DNA of 64,000 nucleotides from Theobroma cacao (GCF_000208745.1 NC_030856.1:16641198-16705197), one strand, 5' to 3'. Positions 47,160 through 61,343 are shown, counted from the stretch's first letter. A program made the numbers and translations. The notes: generated by a model from the letters alone, not told the origin.

Positions 47160-50100
47160 GATTTATTCATTTCCTCAGCACCTTACAAGCACAACTAGTA
47201 AAGATGGAGAAGATGCCTCAAAAAGGTTTAATATATGTAGAGGTGTTGTTGAATGAGAAAAGTACCAGGCTTTGCTCGACATGGGGGCCTCAAACACCTT
47301 CATCACCTCTAAAGAGGTAAAGAGATGCAATCTTAAAGTTAAGAAGGACTTTGGATAGATGAAAGTAGTCAACTTGCCAGCTTCGGCTATCATGGGAAAT
47401 GCCAAAAACGTAAAGATTAAGATTCGTTATTGGGAAAAGAAGATAAACTTGACTGTAGACACTATAGATTACTTTCATTTTGTCTCGGGCTTGGATTTTA
47501 TGACAATAGCACAAGCCATCCTTTTCCTTGCTACAAGTTGTTGAACTTCTTTTGGAGAACGACCATGTGTGGTACCAACTACAATTTTACCTAAAAGTGA
47601 GAAGAAGATGATATCAGCTATACAGTTTAAGAAAGGGATCAAGAAAGGTAAGCTCTTTTACGTGGCTTGCCTATCTACAAAGGTGAAGATGACACAAATG
47701 CAATACCCAAATAAGTGAAATGGGTTTTGGAAGAATTTCAAGATATGATGTTAAAACAACTACCAAGGGTCCTACCTTCTCGATGAGTTATCGATCAAGG
47801 GATAGAATTACTTCCAAGAGTCAAGTTGTCGATAGAAAGGCCATATAGGATGGCTCCTTAAGAGTTAGCGGAGCTAAGGAAACAATTAAACTAGCTAATT
47901 GAAGCCAAATTTATTTGACCATCTAAAGCACATTTTAGAGCCCCAGTACTTTTTCAGAAAAAGGAAGATGGGAGTTTATAATTGCGCATGCATTACTCAG
48001 CTTTGAATAAAGTCACAATTAAGAATAAATATCCTATGTGCAAAGCACTTCTCCAAAGTAGATTTGAAATTAGGATACCATCAAGTAAGAGTAGCAGAGG
48101 GAGATGAGCCGAAACCATCTGCATAATGTGGTATGGCGCATTTGAATTTCTTGTTATGCCTTTTGGACTAACCAATGCTCTGCTACCTTTTGCACACTAA
48201 TGAATCAGGTGTTCCATGATTATCTAGACAAGTTTGTGGTAATCTACTTAGACGATATTATGGTGTACAACTCGACCTTATAGTAGCATCAACGACACTT
48301 ATGGCAAGTCTTCCAAAGGCTATACGACAACCAATTATATGTAAAAAAGAAGAAATGTGCATTCGCATAAACCTGAATCTAGTTCCTTCACCACATAATT
48401 GTACAAGGGCACATTTGGATGGACATGTAGAAGGTAAAAGCTATCAAAGAATGGGCCACCCCTAAGAATACAACTAAGCTTTGCTCTTTCTTAGGGCTAA
48501 CCAATTATTATTGAAGATTTGTCAAAGAATATTTAAAAAGGATAGTAACACTGACAGAATTGTTGAAAAAAGGACAAAAGTGAAGTTGGATGCTGTAGTG
48601 TCAAGAAGCCTCTGAAGGTTTGAAAGACATGATGATGACGGTCCTATTTTATTACTCCCCGATATTACAAAGCCTTTCGAGGTATAGACAGATGCATCAA
48701 ACTTTATCCTTGAAGGAGTGTTGCTACAAGAAGGACACCCGATTACATTCAAAATTCGAAAGTTGAATGAAGTTGAGAAGAGATACATGGCACAGGAGAA
48801 AGAACTACTTGCAGTGATTCACTGTTTACGAGCCTAGCGACACTACTTGCTAGGATCACAATTTGTGGTTAAGACTGACAATACAATCGTAAGTCACTTC
48901 TTCATATAACTAAAACTTACAGCTAAGCAGGGGAGATGGCAAGAGTTCCTAGCCGAGTATGATTTTTCCTTCAAACATAAAGTTAGAAAAGTGAACTGTG
49001 TGGTAAACGCCCTCGATAAGAAGGTCGAATTTGCAACTCTAAGGGTGATCACACCTATGACAGCTAGTAGAGTAACGACAAATATCCATAATTTGATTGA
49101 GAAAATTTTGCATTGAGATCCCCCAAGTAATGGCCATTAGAAAGTTGGTGGAGAGTGGAAGGTCAAAATACTTTTGGGTGGAAAATGGACTCCTATTAAC
49201 GAAGGGACCACGCATATTTGTTCCAAGAGCAGGAAAGCTTAGGTAAAAATTAATGCGGGAATGTCACGACACTCCTTGAGCAAGGCATCCATGTTGGTAA
49301 TCGATCATTGTACTACTAAAACAGGGTTGCTATTGGCCTCATATGTGACAGGATGTAATGGATTATATGAAGATGTGTCTCATTTGCCAATAGGACAAAG
49401 TAGATAGACAGAAACCGATAAGGATGCTCAAACCTCTACTAGTGCTAACCAAACCATGAGAAAGCATTTTTTTTAGACTTTATTGTAGGACTTCCTAAAG
49501 TGGGAGATATGACAACGATCTTGGCAATGGTGGATCAATTTTCTACGTACTGATGTTCATTCTAGTGCAGAAGTTTGGCTTCACAGAAGAAATGGCTTGC
49601 ATGGTTTTTAAACATGTGGTAAAATATTAGGGTGTTCCTAAGAGCATTATCAACAACAGAGAGTCAAGGTTTACAGGCTTTTTCTGGAAAGAGTCGTTCA
49701 AGCTATTGGGGTTAGAACTCAACATATCTTTTAATTATCACCCACAAACAGACGGTCAGACAAAATGCTTCAATAGGTCATTGGAAGCATATCTGTGACA
49801 CTTTGTAGAGGCGAACCAGAAGAATTGGCCCACCCTACTAGATGTGGCTCAACTATGTTTCAACTCATATAATAGCTCAACCACCAATCGAGCCCCTTTC
49901 GAGGTCATCATTAGACAACAACCTCAGCTTTCTCATACTTCAATGGGATCATATAACAAGAAGAGTACACGAAAATTCAACATTGCTAAAGAGTGGAGAT
50001 AAAACACTGAAATCGTCAGAGCTTATTTAGAGAAAGCCTCCAACAGCATGAAGAAATGGGTAGATAAAAGTTGAAGGGAGCAACACTTTAAGGTGGGAAA

Positions 50101-50500
50101 CCTGGTGCTAGTGAAATTGGTACTTGAATAACTTCGATTCCTAAGGAAAAAAGATCGAAGACAAATACGAAAGTATGAAGGTCCAATATCGATTGTAGCC
50201 AAGGTGGGGAAGACTTCTTATAGGATTGATCCACCCAAGTGGATAAAGGTACGCCTCATGTTTTACGTTAGCAATTTAAAGCTATTCCATGCAAATCCAA
50301 TAAATGCAAGTAAGTGTCAAGCCACAAGAGCTATCACTAGCATTAAGCCACCGTCACAGTGCTTAATGGGGGAGATTTTGGCAAGGAGGATGACGACAAT
50401 CAACCAACGATCAACACAAGAGTACCTAGTGAAATGGGAAGGTTTGGGGCCAAAGGAGATCACTTGGGAGAAATAAGTCAACTTTCGTGCCTTCTAATAG
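47160..50500 (+). pseudogene. Chromovirus pol with chromodomain, many stops
   Basis: Protease: LLDMGASNTFITSKEVKRCN (from about 47275) and VVNLPASAIMGNAKNVKIKI. RT: HYSALNKVTIKNKYPM, FEFLVMPFGLTNA and the catalytic loop VVIYLDDIMVYNSTL (about 48237-48281). RNase H: TDASNFILEGVLLQEGHPI, MAQEKELLAVIHCLRA and VVKTDNTIVSHFF. Integrase: HPQTDGQTKCFNRSLEAYL with its Glu region changed. The C-terminal part has RIDPPKWIKVRLMFYVSNLK. The chromodomain is EYLVKWEGLGPKEITWEK (to about 50476). Chromodomains of this type guide integration to heterochromatin marks. Numerous stops and frameshifts throughout. Confidence 0.87.
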
Positions 50501-50562
50501 AAGATTAAAGAATTTCAAGCCTACCATTCAACGAGGACATCAACAGATGGAGTGTGGGAGGA

Positions 50563-50886
50563 TGTCATAAGCCAACCGTGTATAAGACTATGATAGAGTA
50601 GAGTTATCTATGAGATTTAGTCTTCTGTACTTGTGGGGAAAATTTCCCTCTTTCAAACATTGTAATGGCTCGTAATGACATCTCTAAAAATACTTGTTAT
50701 ATCTTTAGGGGGAAAGACCTTTTAGGAAATGAATGTCTTCATTTCAAGTGTTATAATGTCTATTGGTAGAATACATGTAAAATCTCATAACTCTTTATGA
50801 GGGTGAGCAATCGATGGATCATTGGGTTACCTCACTAGTAAAGGTTTGTTTATAACGAATCATCTAAGGTTGCCCCATGGCCCAAC
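50563..50886 (+). repeat. Chromovirus 3' LTR, left part
   Basis: It begins TGTCATAAGCCAACC and matches 45470 onward to the phrase ATGGCCCAAC, where the Tekay element is inserted. The right part is 61344-61594. Confidence 0.93.
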
Positions 50887-53600
50887 TATCACGACCCGGA
50901 ACCTCCCTCGGATCCATGACAACAGCCATGACATCCCGATTGATACTCATTACCCGAAATACCAATCGGAACCCCGTAAGGCTTACATATCAGTTTTAAA
51001 CAATTTCTAGTCGTTTTCGGCTCAGGTAAATCAAAAGACAAAAATCTAGCATTTTTATATAAAACAATATTTATAGAAACACGTCTAAGTAAAATAAATT
51101 CATACATACAATAATTTACAAAGTTATAATACACAATAATAATTACAATGACAAGTGGCCCCTAAATACACCAAGTGTTGGTGATAGTAACCTACTGTCT
51201 GTGAGATAGAGGGGTCAACAGGAATCCTCGACAAAATCAGTATCTGCCAACTACCACAGGCTTGAAATATTTGGAAAGGAGGTAGGTGAGATTTCGCAAT
51301 CCCAATGAGTAAACAGACATTATCATAAATATCTAAAGGTGAGTAACATGGAGGCAAGTTTAAACAACAAATCACAAACCATTTCATAAGGTTTTCAATT
51401 TATTTCTTATACCATAAAATATTTGTAATTTACCAAAACAGTTGTTAAGGCTTATAGCTTTTATTAAAAACAGGGCTCAAGCCAAAAACTAGTCCTCAGG
51501 GATACCTTGGTCGAGGCATCTAACCGAGTCTGCCAAGGTTGTCAAGATATTTACATGTTAAACACATGTTAGTTTTGAAAACAAGTCGTTCCTTGGCATT
51601 GGCCAAGTTACACATTCACGTGGGGGTTCGACGCGAAGTGAACTCTAACACGACCCCAGAGTTACCCTCATCGCCTCTACTACCAGAGTAACTATATAAC
51701 CGGGTTTATCGTGCCCTTCTAATAGGCAGTCCACGGAAACCCGTCACTGTAGTGACTAAACCCACCAATTTTAATAAAATTTCGACAAGATAACATGGCT
51801 TTTAGTTATTTACCCAACCTGCATAGTAAAAGACAGCTTACATAAATTCCCAATGCAATTATAAAATATAGCCACATATACTCATATATCATAAGTCATT
51901 CATAGGAAAATATATTTTTCAAAACAATTGGCAGCCTCCAATTACTTAATTTCATAATGAACACAATATATTTTTATTTGTCACATTTATTTCTAAAACA
52001 TCAAAAATCCCATTTTAATCTCATTTTTGTTTCATAAAATCCATGAAGAGCATTTAAAAATAAACTCTAGATAATTTACAATAATAATAGGTTTACTCAC
52101 CGTTTGTACAAACTAATTGCTTTTTAGGTGCCTCGATCACTGTTCGTCGGGTACGACTTCCTTGCCTTTACCGAAAGGCTTTCCTCCTAAACACATTGCA
52201 AAATTTACCAAATTCTCCACATTGATGCTAAATCACTATATAATTGACTTAAGTCCTATACTAATGCATGGTATGAAATGCAATAGCCTAAAACAGCTTC
52301 AACGCGGTATTAACCTATTTTTGGCACTTTACCCGTTAAATTGCTAACGCGCTCCATTTTAGCTCTAAATTATCCCATTTTCTCTCCAACATTTCTAACC
52401 ATTAAATATCAGCCAATAACCTTCTAAAATCACCAAAATCAGCTCACTTTCCTCCTTGAAAAATTGGGTCAAAAATGGGACATTTACTCGGTTAATTTTC
52501 CACTTTGTTTTTCTATCGCATTTAACCATTTTTCATCATTTTCTCTTCATTTCTCTTAGAATAAAAATCAGTTCATCATCATTGTACATCAATGCATATT
52601 CACCCAAGGGTGGGTACTGTGAGAATTTCCTGCTTTCTTGCCCAATTTGATTTTTATACACATTTAACTAACTAAAACTACTAATTTAACTAAGAATCAA
52701 AACCTAAAAATTTCAAAATCTCTCCCCTTGAAATTCGGCCAGCCCTTGGTTTCATATTTTGATCTCTCTCCTCAAGCATGCTAAATGGAAATAAAGGCAT
52801 AGGAAAGGTAGAAATCAAGCCAAAGTCAAAAAATCTTACTGTTAGATGCATAAACGGACAAAAAACGCGATTTTCCCTTTGAATTTTCTAGTTTTCCTTT
52901 GGTTTTTCACTTTTTTTCCTTTCCTCTCTATTTTCTCTCTTGTTCTCTCCTTATAGCCTGCCATCACTTAATATGGGGTTTAAATGGGCTGACTTTTCAT
53001 TAAAATAATATTAAATCATTAAAAAGTGCCATGTGTCACTTTCCCGTTTACCTGTTTTTAAAATTTCGTCTTTTAAACTTCAATTTTTCACCACTTAAAA
53101 TTCCATAGTTATTCATACCAAAAATAAATAAATCCTATGATTTTGACAAGTTTTGGGTATTAAAAATTACGATTTTTAAACTGAGACGATAAAATTACCG
53201 TTTTGCCCTTATGTTCTGAAAATTGCCGTAATTGAAAATTTTCACTTCCTATCATTAAAGTATACTCCAAATAGTTAATCTTGGTCAAAAATTTCACTCC
53301 ATGATCAAATTATTATCTTATGTGGCAAAATGACGATTTTGCCCCTTAACATCAAAATTTTCAATTTTTCCCCAAATGAACCCTCGAACTCCGAACAATC
53401 ATTTTTTCTCATTCCTAGATTGTAAAATTTTAAATTTCATCCTACGATTCCTATTTGAACTAGTTCGAGGTTAAATCAACTCAAGTGTACCGTTAGGTAC
53501 AATATCGGGTTTCGTCTATTCTTAGGGGCTTTCCTAGCGTAATAACATGCTACTCAGTGCATGTATGTCATGACATGTGTTTATAGGGTCGGGTTTTACA
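50887..53600 (-). repeat. Tekay 3' LTR
   Basis: On the plus strand it begins TATCACGACCCGG (TG mutated to TA) and ends GGTCGGGTTTTACA. It is 2714 bp, the same length as its partner. It contains the gypsy-style phrase CACGTGGGGGTTCGACG and AT-rich text; the ORFs here are fortuitous. Confidence 0.93.
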
Positions 53601-53602
53601 AT

Positions 53603-53616
53603 TCTACCCCCCTTAA
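53603..53616 (-). other. Tekay polypurine tract
   Basis: On the minus strand, TTAAGGGGGGTAGA lies 2 bases before the 3' LTR. Confidence 0.8.
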
Positions 53617-53639
53617 AATAAAATTTTGACCTCAAAATT

Positions 53640-56600
53640 TCACTTACCAAATTCGACAAATAGATGTGAGTATTGGTTCCTCATCTGATGCTCTAGTTCC
53701 CATGTCATTTCCTCCATTCGAGCACTTTTCCGCAACACTTTGACCATTGAAATACTCTTGTTCCTCAATACTCGATCCTTTCAATCCAAGATACTCACAA
53801 GTTACACCTCGAACTTGAAATCGTCATGCAACTCGATCGGAGGTGCTTCAAGGATGTGAGAGGGGTCTGGTACATATTTCTTAAGCATGGAGACATGAAA
53901 AACGTTGTGGATCCGATCTAACTCCGGAGGTAGTTCTAACCGATAAGCCACTGGTCCAATTCTCTTAATGATTCGAATTGGTCGAATATACATCGGGTTA
54001 AGTTTTCCCCACTTCACAAATCGAATCACACCTTTCCACAGAGAAACCTTAAGAAAAACTCTATCATCGATTTCAAACTCCAAGTCTTTTCTCCATTTAT
54101 CTGCATACTCTTCTGCCTATCTTAGGCTACCTTTAGCCTTTCTCGTATAACCTTGATCTTGTCATTAGTTAGATCGATCAATTCTATACTAACTAACTTT
54201 CTTTCACCCACTTCATCCCAACAAAGTGGAGTACGACATTTCCTTCCATATAAAGCTTCACACGGTGCCATATCAATGCTAGACTGGAAGCTGTTGTTGT
54301 AAGCAAATTCCACTAATGGCAAGTGTCTATCCCAACTCCCAAGAAAATCCATGACACAAGCCCTCAACATATTCTCCATAGTCTGGATAGTCCTCTCTGG
54401 CTGACCATCCATTTGTGGGTGAAAAGTAGTGTTAAATTTCAATTTGGTTCTGAGAGCTTCTTAAAATTTCGGCCAGAATAGAGAAGTGAATTGAGGATCT
54501 CGGTCTGACACTATAGAAACGGGAACTCCATGTAGCCTCACAATCTCATCTATATAGAGCTGAGCCAACCTCTCAATAAAGTATGTACTATGGACAACTA
54601 AAAAATGAGCGGACTTAGTCAACCGATCTACGATCACCCAGATCGCATCCTTTCCCCTCTGTGTTCGCGGTAGTCCCAAAACAAAATCCATAGTTACATG
54701 CTCCCATTTTCACTTGAGAACAGGTAAAGACTGAAGTGTACCTACTAGCCTCTGATGCTCCGCCTTAACTTGCTGACATACGAGACACTTTGCTATGAAT
54801 TCTACTACGTCTCATTTCATACCTGGCCACCAATAATTTTCCTTGATAGTCTTATACATCTTGGTGCTTCCAGGATGTAATGCAAAGGCAGAAGAATGGG
54901 CTTCTTCCATGATCGCCTGTCTCAGTTGGTTTCCCTCAGGAACACAAACTCGGTCTTTAAACACCAAGACGTTATCTTCTCTGAATCTGAACTCACTGAA
55001 TACCCCATCAGTCAATTTTTGAATTTCTTTTCTTAACTCATCATCAGACCTCTGAATGTCCTTGATCTAATTAAGTAATGAAGGTCGCACAATGAAGCTT
55101 GCCAATAAGGATCCATCCTTACCATTTCTCAACTGGACCCCAAGAGATTTCATCTCTAAAAATGCTGGCACATAACAACTCTGAAGTGCGGCTAAAGACG
55201 ATGAAGACTTACGACTTAAGGCATCAGCTACAACGTTCGCTTTTCCCGGATGATAGTCTATCACCAAGTCATAATCTTTTATCAACTCCAACCATCGCCT
55301 TTGCCTCAAATTAAGCTCCTTATGAGTGAGCAAATATTTTAAACTCTTGTGATCCGTAAATATCCGACAATGCTCACCATACAAGTAATGCCTCCAGATT
55401 TTTTAAAGCAAACACCACTGCTGCTAACTCTAAATCATGGGTAGGGTAATTTGCTTCATGCCTCTTTAGCTGTCTAGAAGCATAAGCCATAACTTTTTCA
55501 TCGTGCATCAGTACGCATCCTAACCCCAACTTAGATGCATCACTGTATACCACAAATTCTTTTCCATTAACAGGAAGTGTTAAAACGGGAGCGGAGGTTA
55601 ACCGTTTCTTTAGCTCCTGAAATCGACTCTCACAAACATCATCCCACTCAAACTTAACTCCTTTACGAGTAAAACGAGTCAAATGAGCTGCTATTAAGGA
55701 AACCCCTGAAAAAACCTCTGATAATAACCGACTAATTCGAGAAAACTACGAATCTCCGTCACTGTCTTAGGTTGCTCCCATTATAAAATTGCCTCTTATC
55801 TTCTTGGGATCAACATATATTCCAGCTCCCGATACTACGTGTCCCAAGAATACCACTTCCTATAACCAAAACTCACACTTCGAAAACTTTGCATACAATT
55901 ATCTTTCCCGCAAAGTTTGTAATACTATACGCAAGTGGGTAGCGTGCTCATCATTATCTCTCGAGTAAACCAGGATATCATCAATGAACACAATAAACTT
56001 GTCCAAGTAAGGGTGGAACACCCTATTCATGAGATCCATAAAAGTTGCTGGTGCGTTAGTTAACCCGAAGGCATGACCAAGAACTCATAATGACCGTACC
56101 GAGTCCTGAACGCTGTCTTGGGTACATCCTGTTCTTTAATCCTCAACTGATGATACCCAGACCTCAAATCAACCTTAGAAAATACTGTAGCTCCCTGTAA
56201 TTGATCGAAAAGATCATCAATCCTTAGCAATGGATACTTGTTCTTAATGGTCATTCTGTTAAGCTGTCGATAATCTACACATAACCGAAGTGTACTGTCT
56301 TTCTTTTTCACAAATAAAATCGGTGCTCCCTACAAAGATGTACTATGGAGTATAAAACCCTTGTCCACTAACTCTTGCAAGTGTACTTTCAACTCCTTTA
56401 ACTCTGCCGGAACCATTCTATATGGAGGAATAGAGATTGGAGCAGTACCAGGAAGTAAGTCAATGGTGAATTCGAACTCACGATCGGGAGGAAGTCCTGA
56501 TAATTCATCAAGAAATACATCAGGGAACTCACTTACTACGGGGACATTCTCTGACTTAGGTTCCTCCCTCGATATATAAATCACGTGAGCCAAATATGCT

Positions 56601-57246
56601 GGATATCCCTTTCGCACCAATTTCAAAGCTTGAGGGCCGAGATTACACAATACGGTAATACTCGATGCTCCCCAATAAATACAACTTCTACTCCCTCTAA
56701 ACTCTAGAGAATCACTTCTTTCTTAAAACAATCCACCTTTGCTCAATGAGTGGACAACCAGTCCATACCCAAGATCAAATCAAAGTCCCGAATCTCCAAA
56801 GGGATTAAATCACCCATAAATTCTTCTTCCCCAACTTTAATACCACAGTCTTTATAATACGTATTTCTTACTAACCGCTCGCCTAAAGGAGTATGCACTG
56901 CAATCTCTTCCTCTAATGGTGATAGGTTCTTATCTGAGAATGATGCAAATGATATGCTCACGTATGATCTATCGGAGCCCGAATCTATCAAAACATGTGC
57001 ATCTCTATCAAACACAATCATAGTACCTGTCACTGCGTTAAGTCAAACTCGGGCTTCATCCTCAGTCACTGCAAAAACCCTGGTCAAAATCTGAGGCTGC
57101 GGTCTGGAAGATGGCTGCTTTGGGGTATTACTCCTCATGCCTGACCGTATCACTAGGCCCTATCTAGACTGTGATCTCGAACTGTCTATTCATGGTATAC
57201 TAAGACGAGTCGGAGGAGTAAAAGTAGCTACTGTACCTCATCTCAA
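53640..57246 (-). pseudogene. Tekay pol: protease, RT, RNase H, integrase, chromodomain; broken
   Basis: Protease (57033-56743): AHVLIDSGSDRSYVS and DLILGMDWLSTH. RT (56650-55900): [71 protein letters not shown] and the loop [13 protein letters not shown] near 55975. RNase H (55682-55067): [38 protein letters not shown], and [16 protein letters not shown]. Integrase (55015-54122): [49 protein letters not shown] and DGQPERTIQTMENML. C-terminus: KRIGPVAYRLELPPELDRIH and MLKKYVPDPSH. Chromodomain (about 53795-53640): VLRNKSISMVKVLR, EEMTWELEHQMR and YSHLFVEFGK then TGA, with TGA replacing a Trp or Arg codon after VSILD. Breaks near 56320, 56055, 55690, 54800, 54450 and 54120. Confidence 0.93.
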
Positions 57247-58425
57247 CTAAGGACAATCTCTCTTGATATACCCTTGTTGGCCGCATTGAAAACACGTTAT
57301 AAGCTTTCTACATGACCCAACATGAAATCCTCCGTAATTACGACATCTGTCTAATCCTCCTGAAGTCCCCTCTTGACTACTACTCACTGGCCGATCAAAT
57401 TTAGAAGATCTCAGCTGTGACTGCTGAGATGGAGGTTTAGTGGATGCCACAGACGCTGAGGTAGTACTTCCTGCAGCCGATGTCGAATCTCTACTTCTCT
57501 TTGAAGACTGACCCGGGAACGTAGGCGGATTCCTTCTCTTTGCAAACTCAGCTCGGATCCATCTATTCTCAGTGTCGAGCTTCTCAGCCAGTAAGGCCAT
57601 CTGCACAACTTCCTTATATGACTCTTTGCCAGTCACTATCATACGTTTTCGTATCTCATTACGGAGTCCCTCCTCAAAGTAGTTTACCTGGTCTTCCTCC
57701 AATCTCACTAACTCAGGTACTTAAAGCATCAGCTTGTTAAAACAAGTTTCATACTCTTCAATGGTCATGTTCCCTTATTTCAAGCTCAAAAATTCTCTCT
57801 TTTTCTCTTTCTGATGGAAATAGCTGCAGTACTGACCATCGAACTCTTGAAGGAAATCTATCCAAGTCAGCGATATAGAAGAGCGAGACTTTACTGAATT
57901 CCATCAGGTACGGGCTCTCTTCTCAAATAACTGTGTAGCCACCTTTAATTTCATTTCATCATCTAATCCCATATCTACCAGTGTCTCCGATACCTGAATA
58001 ACCCAATCTCGAGCTACGGTCACATCCAACTCACCAGTAAACGAGACGTAACCTAACTGTCTAGCTTCTTTCAATTTCTTAGAAATGAAGACGTCCGGTG
58101 TCTAGGGTGGAATAGGAGGTGGTGGTACTGGGGCTATTACAGGGGAAACAGCGGGTGGAATTGGACCAGCCTGAGCTTGACTCGTAAGAGCAGCAAGAAA
58201 AGCCGCTAATGCCTGAGCTGCCTCGGGTGACATGGCTGGTACGCCAAGAGTAGCAACAGGTGGTGGAGGAGGTATAGGAATGTCAGTAGACTCAACAGTA
58301 GGAACTGCTCTAAAAGAAGATGTAGCCGACTCCTCTTCTATGAAATCCAGCCGACTCTATTTGAGGTGACTTCTTCCCCTACTGGTAGATCTAGTGATAG
58401 GTGGTAGCTCACGTCGAGGAGGCAT
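57247..58425 (-). pseudogene. Tekay gag, several stops
   Basis: ATG at 58425 gives MPPRRELPPITRSTSRGRSH, stop, then an alanine- and proline-rich N-terminus. Next come LGYVSFTGELDVTVARDWVI, LVDMGLDDEMKLKVATQLFE, FDGQYCSYFHQKEKKREFL, EYETCFNKLM, then the open part 57708-57247 with YFEEGLRNEIRKRM. A zinc knuckle follows: CFQCGQQGYIKRDCP, in which the His is replaced by Tyr (C-x2-C-x4-Y-x4-C). The spacing and words are those of Tekay gag (capsid, then basic region, then knuckle). About five stops, mostly explicable as CAG or CAA to TAG or TAA. It would assemble the particle but is inactive here. Confidence 0.9.
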
Positions 58426-58605
58426 AATGATCTACAAGAAAAACGAAATTGGTTTAGACGACTTAAGACTCTATATGTAACTACATGCAACTAACTAATC
58501 TTAACTGGGCCACACTGACATTGTAATTTATTTTTAAATAACTTTAAATCCAAGAACTTCAAAAATCAAAAACTTCTTTTAAAACCATAAGCTTTTAAAC
58601 CAAAA

Positions 58606-58618
58606 GCTCTAATATCAA
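58606..58618 (-). other. Tekay primer-binding site, mutated
   Basis: On the minus strand TTGATATTAGAGC lies 6 bases after the 5' LTR. It equals TGGTATCAGAGC with G-to-A and C-to-T type changes. Confidence 0.75.
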
Positions 58619-58624
58619 CCGAAT

Positions 58625-61338
58625 TGTCAGGACCCAAAACCTCCCTCAAGCCCATGACAACCGCCGCGAAGTCCCGATTGATACTCATTACCCAGAATAC
58701 CAATCGGAACCCCGCACGGCTTACATATCAGTTTTAAACAATTTCCAGTTGTTTCCAGCTCAAGTAAATCAAAAGACAAAAATATAGCATTTTTATATAA
58801 AACAATATTTATAAAAACACATGTAAGTAAAATAAATTCATACATACAATAATTTACAAAGTTATAATGTACAATAATAATTACAATGACAAGTGGCCCC
58901 TAAATATACCAAGTGTTGGCGATAGTAACCTATTGTCTGTGAGATAGAGGGGTCAACTGGAATCCTCGACAAAATCAGTAACTACAAGTTACCACAGGCC
59001 TGAAATATTTGGAAAAAAGATGGGTGAGATTTCGCAATCCCAATGAGTAAACAGACATTATCATAAATATCTAAAGGTGAGTAACATGGAGGCAAGTTTA
59101 AACAACAAATCACAAACCATTTCATAAGGTTTTCAATTTATTTCTTATACCATAAAATATTTATAATTTACCAAAACAGTTGTTAAGGCTTCTGACTTTT
59201 ATTAAAAACAGGGCTCAAGCCAAAAACTAGTCCTCGGGGATACCTTGGCCTAGGCATCTAACCGAGTCCGCCAAGGTTGTCAAGATATTCACATGTTAAA
59301 CACATGTTAGTTTTGAAAACAAGTCGTTCCTTGGCATTGGCCGAGTTACACATTCACGTGGGGGTTCGACGTGAAGTGAACTCTAACACTACCCCAAGAG
59401 TTACCCTCCTCGCCTCTACTATCGGAGTAACTATATAACTGGGTTTACCGTGCCCCTTTAATAGGCAGTGCATGGAAACCCGTCACTGCACTGACTAAAC
59501 CCACCAATTTTAATAAAACTTCGACAATATAACGTGACTTTTATTTATTTACCTAGTCTGCATAGTAAAAGACAACTTACATAAATTCCCAATCCAATTA
59601 TAAAATATAGCCACACATACTCATATATCAAAAGTCATTCATAGGAAAATATATTTTTCAAGACAATTGGTAGCCTTCAATTACTCAATTTCATAATGAA
59701 CACAATATATTTTTATTTGTCACATTTATTTCTAAAACATCACAAATCCCATTTTAATCTCATTTTCGTTTCATAAAATCCATGAAGAGCATTTAAAAAT
59801 AAACTCTAGATAATTTACAATAATAATAGGTTTACTCACCGATTGTACAAACTAATTGCTTTTTAGGTCCCCCGATCACTGTTCATCAGGTACGACTTCC
59901 TTGCCTTTACCGAAAGGCTCTCCTCCTAAACAAATTGCAAAACTTACCCAATTCACCACATTAATGCTAAATCACTATATAATTGACTTAAATCCTATAC
60001 TAATGCATGGTATGAAATGCAATAGCCTAAAATGACTTAAACGCGGTATTAACCTATTTTTGGCACTTTACTTGTTAAATTGCTAACTCGCTTCATTTTA
60101 GCTCTAAATTGTCCCATTTTCTCTCCAACATTTCTAACCATTAAATATCAGCCAATAACCTTCTAAAATCACCAAAATCAGCTCACTTTCCTCCTGGGAA
60201 AATTCGGTCAAAAATGGGACATTTACTCTGTTAATTTTCCACTTTGTTTTTCTATCACATTTAACCAGTTTTCATCATTTTCTCTTCATTTCTCTTAGAA
60301 TAAAAATCAGTTCATCATCATTGTACATCAATGCATATTCGGCCAAGGGTGGGTATTGTAAGAATTTCATGCTTTCTTGCCCAATTTGATTTCTATACAC
60401 ACTTAACTAACTAAAACTACTAATTTAACTAAGAATCAAAACCTAAAAATTTCAAAATCTTTCCCCTTGAAATTTGGCCAGCCCTTGGTTTCACTTTTTG
60501 ATCTCTCTCCTCAAGCATGCTAAATGGAAATAAAGGCATAGGAAAGGTAGAAATCAAGCTAAAGTCGAAAAATCTTACCTTTAGATGCGTAAACAGACGA
60601 AAAACGCGATTTCCCCTTTGAATTTTCTAGTTTTCCTTTGGTTTTTCCCTTTTCTTCCTTTCCTCTCTATTTTCTCTCTTGTTCTCTCCTTATGGCTGGC
60701 CATCACTTAATATGGGGTTTAATTGGGCTGACTTTTCATTAAAATTATATTAAATTATTAAAAAGTACCATGTGTCACTTTCCCATTGGCCCGTTTTTAA
60801 AATTTCATCTTTTAAACTTAAATTTTTCACCACTTAATATACCATAGTTATTTATACCAAAAATTAATAAATCTTATGATTTGACAAGTTTTGGGTGGTG
60901 AAAATTATTGTTTTTACCCTGGAACGACAAAATTATCGTTTTACCCTTATGTTCTGAAAATTACCGAAATTAAAATTTTTCACTTCCTATCATTAAATTA
61001 TACTCCAAATAATTAATCTTGGTCAAAAATTTCACTCCATGATCAAATTATTATCTTAGGTGGCAAAATGACGATTTTACCCCTAAACATCAAACTTTTC
61101 AATTTTTCCCTAAATGAACTCTTGAACTCTGAACAATCATTTTTAGTCATTCCTGGATTGTAAAATATTAAATTTCATCCTACGATTCCTATTTGAACTG
61201 GTTCGAGGTTAAATCAACTCAAGTGTACCGTTAGGTACAATATCGGGTTTTGTCTATTTTTAAGGGCTTTCCTAACGTAATAACATGCTACTCAGTGCAT
61301 GCATGTCATGACATGTGTTTATAGGGTCGGGTTTTACA
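58625..61338 (-). repeat. Tekay 5' LTR
   Basis: On the plus strand it begins TGTCAGGACCCAAAACC and ends GGTCGGGTTTTACA. 2714 bp, colinear with 50887-53600. The stretch next to the inner end differs most (CGCGAAGT against CATGACAT). Confidence 0.94.
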
Positions 61339-61343
61339 CCAAC

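Larger units (their letters stand above)
50887..61338 (-). mobile_element. Tekay/Del-type chromovirus, full length, coding-defective
   Basis: Two LTRs of 2714 bp each (50887-53600 and 58625-61338), flanked by the perfect duplication CCAAC (50882-50886 and 61339-61343). It runs on the minus strand: 5' LTR on the right, a tRNA-Met-like primer site, gag, protease, RT, RNase H, integrase, chromodomain, purine tract, 3' LTR. Total 10452 bp. The wording of the integrase C-terminus and chromodomain assigns it to Tekay (Del). It interrupts the chromovirus 3' LTR. In one stretch of about 190 bp I count roughly 16 differences between its LTRs, so it is not recent. Confidence 0.95.
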
